The translations under genes were made by a program, and so were the position numbers. A stretch of DNA of 64,000 bases from Pseudomonas fluorescens (lineage in GTDB: Bacteria > Pseudomonadota > Gammaproteobacteria > Pseudomonadales > Pseudomonadaceae): NCBI RefSeq assembly GCF_902497855.1, contig NZ_CABVHU010000003.1, forward strand, positions 186,001-250,000, given 5' to 3'. This document shows positions 54,062 to 63,791 of the stretch, piece after piece; the stretch's first letter is position 1; the number at the start of each line of letters is the position of its first letter. A model generated the notes under the pieces. That model did no database searches. It saw only the letters and a list, made by a program, of their open reading frames with translations, and was not told the DNA's origin.

Positions 54062-57000
54062 ATGGGTTTCAATCTCTCCGCATGGGCGTTGCGTAATCGC
54101 CAGATCGTCCTGTTCCTGATGCTGTTGCTGGCGGTCGTGGGAGCACTTTCCTACACCAAGCTCGGCCAAAGCGAAGACCCGCCGTTCACCTTCAAGGCCA
54201 TGGTGATCCGCACCCTCTGGCCTGGGGCGACGGCCCAGGAAGTGTCGCGCCAGGTCACCGAGCGCATCGAAAAGAAGCTGATGGAAACCGGCGAATACGA
54301 GCGCATCGTCTCGTTCTCCCGCCCCGGCGAATCCCAGGTGACGTTCATTGCCCGGGATTCCATGCATTCGGTGGATATTCCCGAGCTGTGGTACCAGGTC
54401 CGCAAGAAAACCAGCGATATTCGCCACACCCTGCCACCGGGTGTTCAGGGACCCTTCTTCAACGATGAATTCGGCACTACATTCGGCAACATCTACGCCT
54501 TGACCGGCGAGGGTTTCGACTACGCGGTGCTCAAGGATTACGCCGACCGCATCCAGATCCAGCTGCAACGGGTCAAGGACGTGGGCAAGGTCGATCTGCT
54601 CGGGCTACAGGACGAGAAGATCTGGATCGAACTCTCCAACGTCAAGCTCGCCACCCTCGGCCTGCCCCTGGCGGCAGTGCAGCAAGCGCTCGAGGAGCAG
54701 AACGCGGTGTCCACCGCCGGCTTCTTCGAAACCACCAGCGAGCGCCTGCAGCTACGGGTTTCGGGGAATTTCCAGACCGTCGACGAGATCAGGAACTTCC
54801 CGATCCGCGTCGGCGATCGCACCTTTCGGATCGCCGATGTGGCGAATGTTCGGCGTGGTTTCAACGATCCACCCGCGCCGCGCATGCGCTTCATGGCCGA
54901 AGATGCCATCGGACTGGCCGTGGCCATGAAGGAGGGTGGCGACATTCTGGTGCTGGGCAAGGCGCTGGAAGTCGAGTTCGCCAGGATCCAGAAAAACCTT
55001 CCGGCCGGCATGCAGTTGCGCAAGGTCTCCGACCAGCCCGCAGCGGTGAAAACCGGGGTCGGCGAGTTCGTTCAAGTGCTGGTGGAAGCCCTGGCCATTG
55101 TGCTGTTGGTGAGCTTCTTCTCCCTCGGCGTGCGTACCGGCATGGTGGTCGCCTTGGCGATTCCGCTGGTATTGGCGATGACCTTCGCCTGCATGTATTA
55201 CCTCGGCATCGGCCTGCACAAGATCTCCCTCGGCGCGCTGGTGCTGGCCCTGGGGCTGCTGGTGGACGACGCGATCATCGCCGTGGAAATGATGGCGATC
55301 AAAATGGAGCAGGGCTTCGACCGGATCAAGGCCGCCAGCTATGCCTGGACCAGTACCGCGTTCCCGATGCTCACGGGCACGCTGATCACTGCGGCTGGCT
55401 TCCTGCCGATTGCCACCGCGCAATCGGGCACCGGTGAATACACCCGCTCGATCTTCCAGGTGGTGACCATTGCCTTGCTGGCATCGTGGATTGCCGCCGT
55501 GGTGTTCGTGCCCTATCTGGGGGAAAAACTCCTGCCGGACCTGGCGAAAATTCATGCGGCCAAACACGGGACCGGCGACGGTCAGACCGACCCCTACGGT
55601 ACGCCGTTCTATCAGCGGGTCCGGCGTTTGGTGGAGTGGTGTGTGCGCTGGCGCAAGACCGTGATCCTGCTGACCGTGGTCTTGTTCATCGGCTCCATCG
55701 TGCTGTTCCGCTTTGTCCCACAGCAGTTTTTCCCGGCGTCGGGGCGTCTTGAGTTGATGGTCGACCTGAAACTGGCCGAAGGCGCTTCCCTGAGCAACAC
55801 CGCCGACGAGGTCAAGCGCCTTGAAGCGCTGCTGAAGGATCACGTCGGTATCGACAATTACGTGGCCTACGTCGGCACCGGTTCGCCGCGTTTTTACCTG
55901 CCGCTGGATCAGCAACTGCCGGCGGCGAGCTTCGCCCAGTTTGTGGTCCTGGCCAAGACCATCGAGGACCGCGAACCCCTGCGTACCTGGCTGATCGAAA
56001 CCCTCAACGAACAATTCCCGGCCCTGCGCTCGCGGGTCACGCGGCTGGAGAACGGCCCGCCGGTCGGCTATCCGGTGCAGTTCCGGGTCACTGGCGAGCA
56101 CATCGATGAAGTCCGTGCGCTGGCGCGCAAAGTCGCGGCCAAGGTTCGTGAGAACCCCCACGTGGTCAACGTCCACCTGGACTGGGAAGAGCCGAGCAAA
56201 GTGGTGTACCTGAACATCGATCAGGACCGCGCCCGGGCACTTGGCGTGAGCACGGCCAACCTGTCGAAGTTCCTGCAAAGCTCCCTAACCGGTGCCAGCG
56301 TCAGCCAGTACCGCGAAGACAACGAACTGATCGAGATCCTGCTGCGCGGCACCGTGCATGAACGCACCGAGCTTTCGTTGCTGCCGAGCCTGGCGGTGCC
56401 GACCGACAATGGCCGCAGCGTGGCGCTGTCGCAGATCGCCACCCTGGAATACGGCTTTGAAGAAGGCATCATCTGGCACCGTAACCGCCTGCCCAATGTG
56501 ACAGTCCGCGCCGATATCTATGGCAAGGAACAGCCGGCGACCCTGGTGCAACAGATCATGCCGACCCTCGATCCGATTCGCGCCGAACTGCCGGACGGCT
56601 ATCTGCTGGATGTTGGCGGTACCGTGGAAGATTCGGCCCGGGGGCAGAATTCGGTGAAGGCTGGAGTGCCGTTGTTCATTGTGGTGGTGCTGACCTTGCT
56701 GATGCTGCAATTGCGCAGTTTCTCGCGCACGGTGATGGTGTTTCTCACCGCGCCGCTGGGGTTGATCGGGGTGACCTTGTTCCTGATGGTGTTCCGTCAG
56801 CCGTTCGGGTTCGTGGCCATGCTCGGGACTATCGCCTTGTCCGGGATGATCATGCGTAACTCGGTGATTCTGGTGGACCAGATCGAGCAGGATATCGCTG
56901 CGGGGCTCAAGCCGTGGCAAGCGATTATCGAGGCCACTGTGCGGCGGTTCCGGCCGATTGTGTTGACGGCGCTGGCGGCGGTGCTGGCGATGATTCCACT

Positions 57001-57133
57001 GTCGCGCAGTGTGTTTTTCGGGCCGATGGCGGTGGCGATCATGGGGGGGTTGATTGTGGCTACGGCGCTGACGTTGTTGTTTCTTCCTGCGCTTTATGCG
57101 GCTTGGTTCCGGATCAAGAACGAGTCGGTTTAA
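54062..57133 (+). CDS. mexK: RND multidrug efflux pump (MexK-like)
   Basis: Inner-membrane proton antiporter, 1023 residues, twelve helices with two large periplasmic loops. The N-terminus LSAWALRNRQIVLFLMLLLA is typical of this RND group. The proton relay acids are in LALGLLVDDAIIAVEMMAIK near residue 405; the second-half motif is GMIMRNSVILVDQIEQDIAA near 925. Expressed with the adaptor. Substrates cannot be told from sequence. Confidence 0.88.
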   Translation: MGFNLSAWALRNRQIVLFLMLLLAVVGALSYTKLGQSEDPPFTFKAMVIRTLWPGATAQEVSRQVTERIEKKLMETGEYERIVSFSRPGESQVTFIARDSMHSVDIPELWYQVRKKTSDIRHTLPPGVQGPFFNDEFGTTFGNIYALTGEGFDYAVLKDYADRIQIQLQRVKDVGKVDLLGLQDEKIWIELSNVKLATLGLPLAAVQQALEEQNAVSTAGFFETTSERLQLRVSGNFQTVDEIRNFPIRVGDRTFRIADVANVRRGFNDPPAPRMRFMAEDAIGLAVAMKEGGDILVLGKALEVEFARIQKNLPAGMQLRKVSDQPAAVKTGVGEFVQVLVEALAIVLLVSFFSLGVRTGMVVALAIPLVLAMTFACMYYLGIGLHKISLGALVLALGLLVDDAIIAVEMMAIKMEQGFDRIKAASYAWTSTAFPMLTGTLITAAGFLPIATAQSGTGEYTRSIFQVVTIALLASWIAAVVFVPYLGEKLLPDLAKIHAAKHGTGDGQTDPYGTPFYQRVRRLVEWCVRWRKTVILLTVVLFIGSIVLFRFVPQQFFPASGRLELMVDLKLAEGASLSNTADEVKRLEALLKDHVGIDNYVAYVGTGSPRFYLPLDQQLPAASFAQFVVLAKTIEDREPLRTWLIETLNEQFPALRSRVTRLENGPPVGYPVQFRVTGEHIDEVRALARKVAAKVRENPHVVNVHLDWEEPSKVVYLNIDQDRARALGVSTANLSKFLQSSLTGASVSQYREDNELIEILLRGTVHERTELSLLPSLAVPTDNGRSVALSQIATLEYGFEEGIIWHRNRLPNVTVRADIYGKEQPATLVQQIMPTLDPIRAELPDGYLLDVGGTVEDSARGQNSVKAGVPLFIVVVLTLLMLQLRSFSRTVMVFLTAPLGLIGVTLFLMVFRQPFGFVAMLGTIALSGMIMRNSVILVDQIEQDIAAGLKPWQAIIEATVRRFRPIVLTALAAVLAMIPLSRSVFFGPMAVAIMGGLIVATALTLLFLPALYAAWFRIKNESV

Positions 57134-57234
57134 TCTTTTGGACTTGGCGGCCTTTGGGCCGACCAGGTTCTTGTTGGTTGAGTACATATCCGTTGCTGCG
57201 GTAACGGCCGCCTATGGTTTCGCCCTGACGGTCG

Positions 57235-57530
57235 ACTCCCTTTGGCAAACGCCCCAAAGGAAGCAAAGGTCTCGCCCCAGCGTCCGGCCCCTCGCTAAGG
57301 CTCGGCGTTCCTTCGCTCCGGTGTCCATCCGGGGACACTACCCGCAGGTTGGCTTCGCGACGACCTACATGCAGCGTGTTCGACTGCGTCGAACGGCGCT
57401 GCGCGCCACTCCCCGGATGAACACCTCCACTCAGCCTCCCGACGGGGCGGGTGGATCAAGATCAAAAGCTGCAGGCGAGCTAACGCTCGGCCTGATGAGT
57501 GGTGAGAAGCGAAAGGAGTACACCGATCCA
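57235..57530. repeat. Dispersed GC-rich intergenic repeat
   Basis: About 300 bases after the pump gene. It is open in several frames and reads like the spurious small ORFs that recur in fluorescens-group genomes (GTGTCCATCCGGGGACACTA, GTTCGACTGCGTCGAACGGC palindrome). No ribosome site or credible protein. The whole gap 57134-57743 holds no real gene. Confidence 0.6.
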
Positions 57531-57531
57531 A

Positions 57532-57657
57532 TGTAGGAGCTGGCTTGCCAGCGAAGGCGGCCTGACAGCCAATCAATTTCTCGCATATGCCAGTGGGCTT
57601 TTTGTGAATAACCGTCGTCCTGTCAGGCCGACCGAATCAGGGTCTTCGCTCCTACAC
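57532..57657. repeat. Degenerate REPIN
   Basis: An intact arm TGTAGGAGCTGGCTTGCCAG at 57532 and a shortened second arm TCTTCGCTCCTACA near 57642 that lacks the central GGCAAGCCAG part. Confidence 0.65.
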
Positions 57658-57743
57658 CTATCTCAGACTTGTCCGATATTGAGAGCAGAAGAGCAAAATG
57701 CTCTACTCAAAACTCAGTTTCATGAGTTTTTGAGACAGCACCA

Positions 57744-59090
57744 ATGAAAAAGCCACCCATCCTGAAAGGCCGATCCGACCCGGTATTCGACCTGTTGGCG
57801 CGATCGCCCCACAAGGAGCGTCTCTCGGACTACCTCGCCCTTCTCAAACCGATGGACGATCAGGGGCGTTACCTTCCCTTCGATGAATTGCGCTACCGCT
57901 GGGCGCCGGGGCTGGATTCGAACCTGTGCTGGGCCCTGGTCAAGAAAGCCCGGACCGCCCAGTACGCAAGCCTTCTCCCGTTGGGCGAGCCGATCCAGTG
58001 GGGCAAGTTTATGCTGACGCCACTGGCGCAAAAGGCGATTTCCATTGTCGACCGACAAGCAACAACTGCCGCGCTGGAATACATGACCAGCCAGATCGGT
58101 GAGCATGCGCACTTCAGTTATCTGCTCAACGATTTGATCAAAGACGAAGCCATCAGCAGCAGCCAGCTCGAAGGCGCGGCAACCACCACCCGGGTGGCCA
58201 AGGACATGCTCAAGCGCAAGCGCCTGCCGCGTACGCCGGATGAGCGCATGGTGATCGGCAATTACAAGATGATGAACTTCGCTTGGGAGAAGCGTTATGA
58301 ACCCTTGAGTCTCGAACTGATCACGGCGATGCATCGCGTCGGTGTGGAAGGCATTGATGACCCGCAATATTCGCCGGGGGATTTCAGGGGTAACGATGAC
58401 GTGGTGGTGCAGGATGGCGAAGGTAACACCGTCCATGCGCCACCCCCGGCAGCGGGACTCGCTTCACGATTGCAGATGCTGGCGAAGTGGATCAATCAGT
58501 CCCACAACGACCCCGATCACGCGGATTACCTTCATCCGATGATCAAAGGCATCGCGCTGCATTTCGCGCTGGGCTACGAGCATCCTTTTCGTGATGGCAA
58601 CGGCCGGGTCGCGCGCGCGTTGTTTTACTGGTTCATGTTCAAGAATGACTTCTCGGCCTTTCGTTACATCGCGATCAGCATTTTGCTGCGCAACGCGCCG
58701 GTAAAGTATGGACGCTCGTATCTGAATACCGGAGCCGATGAGCTGGACCTGACCTATTTCATCGATTTCCAGTGCTCGGTCATCCTGCGGGCTGTCAGCA
58801 GTTTTACCGAGGCTTATCGTAAAAGCCTGGCCTATGCCGAAAGCTTCGATCGATGGCTGTTGGCGTCAGGCTTTTTCGACCAGCTCACCGAGAAACAGCG
58901 AGCCGTGTACCAAGTGGCCAAGAGTGGCATGGCCAAGGAGTTCACGGCGGTCAACGTGAAGGAGAATCTGGATTGCTCCTACAACACCGCGTCGGCAACC
59001 TTGAACGGGTTGGTCGATTTGAAGGTGTTCGAGAAAAGGAAAATGGGACGCGAGTGGGTGTTCTTTCTGCGGGCTGCATCGACGACCTGA
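57744..59090 (+). CDS. Class II Fic protein with C-terminal winged helix
   Basis: A 448-residue Fic protein. The N-terminal inhibitory motif SSQLEG at residues 139-144 ([S/T]xxxE[G/N], Glu143) marks the self-inhibited class II. Catalytic motif HPFRDGNGRVAR at 280-291 is complete. A C-terminal winged helix at about 375-445 (VNVKENLDCSYNTASATLNG) is usual for the large Fic/DOC-like proteins. Expected activity is AMPylation of an unknown target. ATG 57744 follows a weak site. Its stop is one base from the Tn3 transposase remnant. Confidence 0.9.
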   Translation: MKKPPILKGRSDPVFDLLARSPHKERLSDYLALLKPMDDQGRYLPFDELRYRWAPGLDSNLCWALVKKARTAQYASLLPLGEPIQWGKFMLTPLAQKAISIVDRQATTAALEYMTSQIGEHAHFSYLLNDLIKDEAISSSQLEGAATTTRVAKDMLKRKRLPRTPDERMVIGNYKMMNFAWEKRYEPLSLELITAMHRVGVEGIDDPQYSPGDFRGNDDVVVQDGEGNTVHAPPPAAGLASRLQMLAKWINQSHNDPDHADYLHPMIKGIALHFALGYEHPFRDGNGRVARALFYWFMFKNDFSAFRYIAISILLRNAPVKYGRSYLNTGADELDLTYFIDFQCSVILRAVSSFTEAYRKSLAYAESFDRWLLASGFFDQLTEKQRAVYQVAKSGMAKEFTAVNVKENLDCSYNTASATLNGLVDLKVFEKRKMGREWVFFLRAASTT

Positions 59091-59091
59091 G

Positions 59092-59208
59092 TCATTGTGG
59101 TGCTGTATCGCCCAGGTGGAAGTAGCGTTCCAGCTCTTCACGACAGGGCACATCGACATAACGACCAAAGCTGTCGCGCTGCTCTTGGGGCAGAAAGCCG
59201 AGCGGCAT
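59092..59208 (-). pseudogene. Tn3-family transposase, N-terminal remnant
   Basis: Thirty-eight codons from ATG 59208: MPLGFLPQEQRDSFGRYVDV then PCREELERYFHLGDTAPQ and a stop at 59094-59092. This matches the start of the DUF4158 domain of Tn3-family transposases (typically M-P-x-x-F-L-T-x-E-Q-R-x-x-Y-G-R-Y ... L-x-R-Y-F-H-L-D-D). The other ~950 residues are missing; the break coincides with the end of the fic gene. The start lies 3 bases after the stop of the PIN toxin remnant, as in Tn3-borne toxin-antitoxin passengers. Confidence 0.7.
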
Positions 59209-59211
59209 TGA

Positions 59212-59614
59212 TCACAGCACCTCGGCGCAGAAAACGGCGGGCGTGACGATTCGCGTGCGTTCGATGTGCCCGCGTTGCAAGAGGCCTGCACGGCGATCAC
59301 CGGTCACCAGGTAGTCCGCATCACCTGCCAGCGCCATTGCCAGCAGAAACGACTCATCCGGGTCATCGGCTTCGAGCTCGATGGTTAGACGCTCCAATAC
59401 CACCGCCCGCTGCAGTCATAGCCCCGACTTTGGCGGGTTGCAGGATGGCCTGGCGCTTGGGGTAGCGGCTGGCTCGACGGATTTCATCGAGTTGCATCCG
59501 CGAGGTGACGACCTCGAAGCGAGCCGCCCGCCAGGCGCGGTAAATCGCATCGGGAGCACCGTGCGGCGAGATCAGGGCGCTGAACAAAATGTTGGTATCC
59601 AACACTACCCGCAT
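59212..59614 (-). pseudogene. PIN-domain toxin, frameshifted
   Basis: The N-terminal part MRVVLDTNILFSALISPHGA to PAKVGAM (59614 to about 59417) is in one frame. The C-terminal part LQRAVVLERLTIELEADDPD, AMALAGDADYLVTGDRRAGL to the stop at 59212 is in another. Together they form one PIN_3 family toxin of about 133 residues with the catalytic aspartates (LDTN, DPDES, TGD) divided between the halves. The shift lies near 59405-59417 around ATGACTGCAG, equal to about one extra or two lost bases. Toxin activity should be lost. Start overlaps the antitoxin stop. Confidence 0.8.
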
Positions 59615-59853
59615 CAGCGCTTACGTGCCCACTGGAGCGCTTCATCAATCGCTTCGGTCAATTCTGACTCACTCAAATGGGCGTTGTCGGCCTTGGCCTG
59701 CTTGGCGGTCAGCTCCAGGATGTGTGCCTGCACGGCTTCCTCGATGAAGCGCGACAGGTCGCCTTTGCGGCCACCACCTTGGCTGGCCAGAAACATGCGA
59801 AGGGACTGGTCGGTGTCGGCCGAGACAGCGACATTCCAGCGAATCATGTTCAT
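59614..59853 (-). CDS. Ribbon-helix-helix antitoxin
   Basis: A 79-residue protein with an RHH-type N-terminus (IRWNVAVSADTDQSLRMFLA, then GDLSRFIEEAVQAHILE), a usual partner of PIN_3 toxins; the C-terminal acidic helix (HLSESELTEAIDEALQWARK) would bind the toxin. The frame is intact although its toxin is broken. ATG 59853 is used; a second ATG (59847) is possible. Stop and toxin start overlap as TGATG. Confidence 0.8.
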   Translation of the reverse strand: MNMIRWNVAVSADTDQSLRMFLASQGGGRKGDLSRFIEEAVQAHILELTAKQAKADNAHLSESELTEAIDEALQWARKR

Positions 59854-59960
59854 GGGAATTCTCTGCTAATAGGTGTTTGTGCGCTTATGTGTTTAAACGC
59901 CAGTTGCAGCAGGCTGTGCAACGGTCCGATCAAGCCCCCTACACAGGGGGCGTGTGACAA

Positions 59961-60650
59961 TTAGAGCGTACCGAACACTTTCTTCGCCAAACTGGTCGCC
60001 GCCGCCGCAGGGTTCTGGCGAATGGTTTCTTCCTGTTTGCCGATCATCTCGAACAAACCGTTCAATGCCTGCTCGGTGACATAGCTTTCGATGTTGGCAT
60101 TCTTCGCATCCAGCACGCCCAGTGTTGCAGCCTGGCCCGCGAACGAGTTGTACTGCTTGGCCAGTCCAACCTGGTCGGTGGCTTGCTTGACGATCGGCAG
60201 GAACTTGACGCGGATCTGTTCGCGGCTGCTTTTGCTCAAGTACTGCGTGGCGGAGTCATTGCCGCCGCTGAGAATGCCCTTGGCATCGGCCACGCTCATT
60301 TTTTTCACTGCATCGACCAGGATCGGCTGGGCCTGGGTGACGGCGGATTCAGCGGCCTTGTTCATGCTGGTTTCCAGTTGATCGACCTGGGCGCCCATGC
60401 CGAACTGTTTCATTTTGCTGGCGACTTTGCCCAGACTGCCCGGCAGTTCGATTTTCACTTCAGGGTTGTTGCTGAAGCCCCCAGGCGTGCCCAGCTGCTT
60501 CACGGCCAGTTGCGCGCCCTGGGTCAGGGCATCTTTCAGGCCGCCGGTGGCGTCCTTTTGCGACAGGTCGCTGAGCGACAGCGCCAAGGCGCTGGCGCAG
60601 AACATCAAGCCTGCGCACAGACCGGCAAGACGAAGGGTAGGGCGGAGCAT
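59961..60650 (-). CDS. DUF4197 family protein
   Basis: A 229-residue exported protein with signal peptide LRLAGLCAGLMFCASALAL (cleavage near residue 24) and a helical DUF4197 domain: GGLKDALTQGAQLAVKQLG, ILSGGNDSATQYLSKSSREQ, YVTEQALNGLFEMIGKQEET. The function is unknown; the family is common in proteobacteria. It is 23 bases downstream of the YbaY-like lipoprotein gene on the same strand. Confidence 0.88.
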   Translation of the reverse strand: MLRPTLRLAGLCAGLMFCASALALSLSDLSQKDATGGLKDALTQGAQLAVKQLGTPGGFSNNPEVKIELPGSLGKVASKMKQFGMGAQVDQLETSMNKAAESAVTQAQPILVDAVKKMSVADAKGILSGGNDSATQYLSKSSREQIRVKFLPIVKQATDQVGLAKQYNSFAGQAATLGVLDAKNANIESYVTEQALNGLFEMIGKQEETIRQNPAAAATSLAKKVFGTL

Positions 60651-60673
60651 GGGGGCTTCCTTGTTCGAAAGAA

Positions 60674-61072
60674 TTAGCGGACGGCGTGGACGCGGATTTT
60701 CAGCGATTCCGGGTCGCTGCCATCAAGCTGTACGAGGTGTTGTTCGGTGGTGCTATACAGCAGTTTGCCATTCACCTCGATCCGCGCGCTGACCGAATAA
60801 CTATGGCCGGGTTTGACCTGCGCCGGATCGAAGTTCAATTGGAACGGCAGCGGCACCTGGCCTTCGACCGGTCCTTTCTGTTCGTCAAGGACCACGGCGG
60901 GGGCGTCGGCCTGGGACACGTCCTGCAGGCTGACGCTCAAGGTGGCGCTCGGTGGCAGGGCGATGCGTTGCAGGTAGTACACTTCGCCGGTCAGCTTGGG
61001 TTCAGCGGCCGGTTGTATCAACTGACAGGCACCCAGCAGGGTGGCGATGGCCAATAGAGAAAGTTTTTTCAT
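60674..61072 (-). CDS. YbaY-type lipoprotein
   Basis: A 132-residue lipoprotein (MKKLSLLAIATLLGACQ, lipobox LGAC). The mature beta-sandwich sequence LTGEVYYLQRIALPPSATLS, VSLQDVSQADAPAVVLDEQK and YSVSARIEVNGKLLYSTTEQ is the YbaY/META-like pattern. Function unknown. Stop lies 52 bases beyond the plsB-side gap; plsB is upstream relative to plus coordinates and on the same strand, so all three may be expressed in series. Confidence 0.88.
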   Translation of the reverse strand: MKKLSLLAIATLLGACQLIQPAAEPKLTGEVYYLQRIALPPSATLSVSLQDVSQADAPAVVLDEQKGPVEGQVPLPFQLNFDPAQVKPGHSYSVSARIEVNGKLLYSTTEQHLVQLDGSDPESLKIRVHAVR

Positions 61073-61124
61073 CGCAGAGCTCCATATTTAAGGTGTCGCC
61101 ATAAGCCTTGGCGCCTGAGGGAAT

Positions 61125-63626
61125 TTAGTCGGTCTTCGCCACAAGCGCGACCTGATCCGCTGCATCTTCACTGCGATGCAGCGCCACCTGACGGATCGAC
61201 AAACGAATCTCCGCCGGCAATACCCGCTTCGCCGCGCCTTCGGCCAGCTCACCGAGCAGTTCGTGATAGCCCAGCTTGCCGGCTTCATCGCGCTTGAGCA
61301 CGTCGAGGTCGAGCATAGTCTGGATGAAGTGGCGGAACAGGCTCTTGTCGAAGAATTCCGGGGCGTTCAGGCCATGGAGGATCGACAGGCGCTGGGCCAT
61401 GACCGTGCACAGGTCTTCCAGGTCTTCGGCAGTGACGCTGTTCTGGCCGCTGTTGAGCAGCAGGGACACGGTCATGTAGAAGCGTTGCAGGGTCTGGGCG
61501 ATGCTTTTCGACAGCAGCGTCAGCAGCACGAAATGCCGCGAACTCGGTGCCGGACGCAGGTAGACGTCGTTCTCGAATCGCAGCAGGCCTTGCTCGACGA
61601 ACGCCTCGAGCCACTGATCGATCACCGCATCCAGTTCGTCCAGCGGCCAGCGAATGAACAGCTCCGCTTGCAGGTACGGATACAGCGCGCGGGTGTAGCG
61701 CAGGATCTGCTCGCGGCTCATGCGCGACGCGCTCTGGAAGAAGCTCGCCAGCAATGATGGCAGGGCGAAAATGTGCAACACGTTGTTGCGGTAGTAGGTC
61801 ATCAGGACGGCGTTCTGCTCGTCCAGATACAGAATCTTGCCCAGGGCATCGCTCTGTTCGGACAGCAGGTTCATGTCCTTCACATGCTCGATCAGCGTCC
61901 GCCCGTCACCTTCCGGCAGGGTAGTGTGCGGTGAGTACGGGACTTTGCGCAGCAGTGCCAGGTACAGGTCGAGTACCCGCGACATGGCGCGGTCCAGTGC
62001 CAGGCGGCTGGTGGAGAGCAGCGCCAGGGCCACCAGGTTGACCGGGTTGATTGCCGCGGCTTCGTTCAGATGCTGCGCGACTTTCTGACCGAGACGGTGG
62101 GTGGTTGCGTTGAGCCAGGCCGGTTTGAACTGCGGGCCTAGCGCCTGTTGGCGCCAATCCGGCTGTTCGCTGTCGAGGAATTGCGCCAGTTTGATCGGCT
62201 CGCCGAAGTTCACCGCCACCTGGCCGAAACGTTGCTTGAGTGCACCGATGACTTTGAAAATGTCGAAGATCGATTCTTTCTTCTTGCTCGCGCCACGCAG
62301 CTCGCCGAGATAGGTCCGGCCTTCCAGTACGCGCTCGTAACCGATGTACACCGGAATGAACACGATGGGCATCCGCGACGAGCGCAGGTAGCTGCGCAGG
62401 GTGATCGCGAGCATCCCGGTTTTCGGCTGCAGCATGCGCCCGGTGCGGGAGCGCCCGCCCTCGACGAAGTACTCGACCGGGAAGCCTTTGGTGAACAGGG
62501 TGTGCAGGTATTCGTTGAACACCGAGGTGTACAGCGGGTTGCCCTTGAAGGTACGGCGCATGAAGAATGCACCGCCGCGCCGCAACAGGCCGCCGATCAG
62601 CGGCATGTTGAGGTTGATCCCGGCGGCGATGTGCGGCGGGGTCAGGCCGTTGCGAAACAGCAGATAGGACAGCAGCAGGTAGTCGATATGGCTGCGATGG
62701 CACGGCACGTAGATCACTTCGTGACCCTGGGCGACTTGCTGTACGCCTTCGATGTGGTTGACCTTGATTCCGTCGTAGATCTTGTTCCAGAACCAGCTCA
62801 GTACCACTTCCAGGAAGCGAATTGCGGTGTAGGTGTAGTCCGAGGCGATTTCGTTGCCGTAGCGCAGGGCCTGGGCCTTGGCTTTCTCCGGGGAGATGTT
62901 TTCGCGTTCGGCTTCGTCGAGGATCGCTTGCCTGACCAGGGGCTGATTGAGCAGGCCCTTGACCAGATTGCGCCGGTGGGAGATGTCCGGGCCGATCACT
63001 GCGGCTTTGAGGTTGCGCAAATGCACCCGCAGAATCCGCTGGGCCATGCGCACGGTGCGTTCGTGGCCCTTGTTGTGATCGATCAGCTCGCGCAGGTGGA
63101 TTGGCGCCGAAAACTGCACGCGGGTCTTGCGTCCCAGCACGATGATGCTGAGCAACCGACGCAGGCGCCCGGTGACCGCCCAGCTGTCGGCGAACAGCAG
63201 TTTCCACGGGCTCGATTCGCTGTCCGGCGACTGACCCCAGAACACGCTGACCGGAATGATTTGTGCGTCTTCGGCGGCGTTCTGGCTCAGGGCGCTGACC
63301 AGGCGGGTCAGGGTCGGTGGCGCCCCGCGTTTGTCCTGGCGCCCAAGCCAGTCGGGCGCTGGCGTCAGGTAGAAAAATGCGGCGGGTTCCACCAGGTTGC
63401 CCACCGAGACCGGCAGTACCGGGCGGGGCAGACCGGCCTTGCTGCACTCGGTATCGACCACGGCGAGGTCGGTCTGCGAAGGATTTTGCAGGACGTAGAA
63501 CACCGGACGGCTGCGGTCGAGGTTGAGGGTGAGCGACGATTGGTTGATCGTCTCCGAGCGAACCCAGAGGTACAACAGTCGGCGCAGGGTGCCAAACACA
63601 AGACGGCGGAGCGGGGAACGGGTCAT
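61125..63626 (-). CDS. plsB: Glycerol-3-phosphate 1-O-acyltransferase
   Basis: Membrane-associated enzyme for the first acylation of glycerol-3-phosphate in phospholipid synthesis, 833 residues, the normal PlsB length. The catalytic HX4D motif is HRSHID at residues 310-315 ([18 protein letters not shown]). The substrate-binding block is [20 protein letters not shown] near 395, with [13 protein letters not shown] about 35 residues later. ATG 63626 is used; about 96 further open codons upstream run antisense through the cold-shock gene and are not real. Confidence 0.95.
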   Translation of the reverse strand: MTRSPLRRLVFGTLRRLLYLWVRSETINQSSLTLNLDRSRPVFYVLQNPSQTDLAVVDTECSKAGLPRPVLPVSVGNLVEPAAFFYLTPAPDWLGRQDKRGAPPTLTRLVSALSQNAAEDAQIIPVSVFWGQSPDSESSPWKLLFADSWAVTGRLRRLLSIIVLGRKTRVQFSAPIHLRELIDHNKGHERTVRMAQRILRVHLRNLKAAVIGPDISHRRNLVKGLLNQPLVRQAILDEAERENISPEKAKAQALRYGNEIASDYTYTAIRFLEVVLSWFWNKIYDGIKVNHIEGVQQVAQGHEVIYVPCHRSHIDYLLLSYLLFRNGLTPPHIAAGINLNMPLIGGLLRRGGAFFMRRTFKGNPLYTSVFNEYLHTLFTKGFPVEYFVEGGRSRTGRMLQPKTGMLAITLRSYLRSSRMPIVFIPVYIGYERVLEGRTYLGELRGASKKKESIFDIFKVIGALKQRFGQVAVNFGEPIKLAQFLDSEQPDWRQQALGPQFKPAWLNATTHRLGQKVAQHLNEAAAINPVNLVALALLSTSRLALDRAMSRVLDLYLALLRKVPYSPHTTLPEGDGRTLIEHVKDMNLLSEQSDALGKILYLDEQNAVLMTYYRNNVLHIFALPSLLASFFQSASRMSREQILRYTRALYPYLQAELFIRWPLDELDAVIDQWLEAFVEQGLLRFENDVYLRPAPSSRHFVLLTLLSKSIAQTLQRFYMTVSLLLNSGQNSVTAEDLEDLCTVMAQRLSILHGLNAPEFFDKSLFRHFIQTMLDLDVLKRDEAGKLGYHELLGELAEGAAKRVLPAEIRLSIRQVALHRSEDAADQVALVAKTD

Positions 63627-63791
63627 ACGGCTTCTGCGTGAGTGGTTGAAACCGAGCAAATGCTCGGGCGGCCAATAGTGTGCCGTATTCACTGAAAATC
63701 GGCAAAAAAGCGGCAAAGTAAAGTTGAGTTGAGAGATTTCGCGACTGTCATATACTCGGCCGCTCAACAATAAAAAGAAGAGGACTGTTTT

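Noticed and set aside
57096..57536. 146-residue open frame after the efflux pump gene
   Set aside because: It begins inside the pump gene, has no ribosome site and covers a dispersed intergenic repeat.
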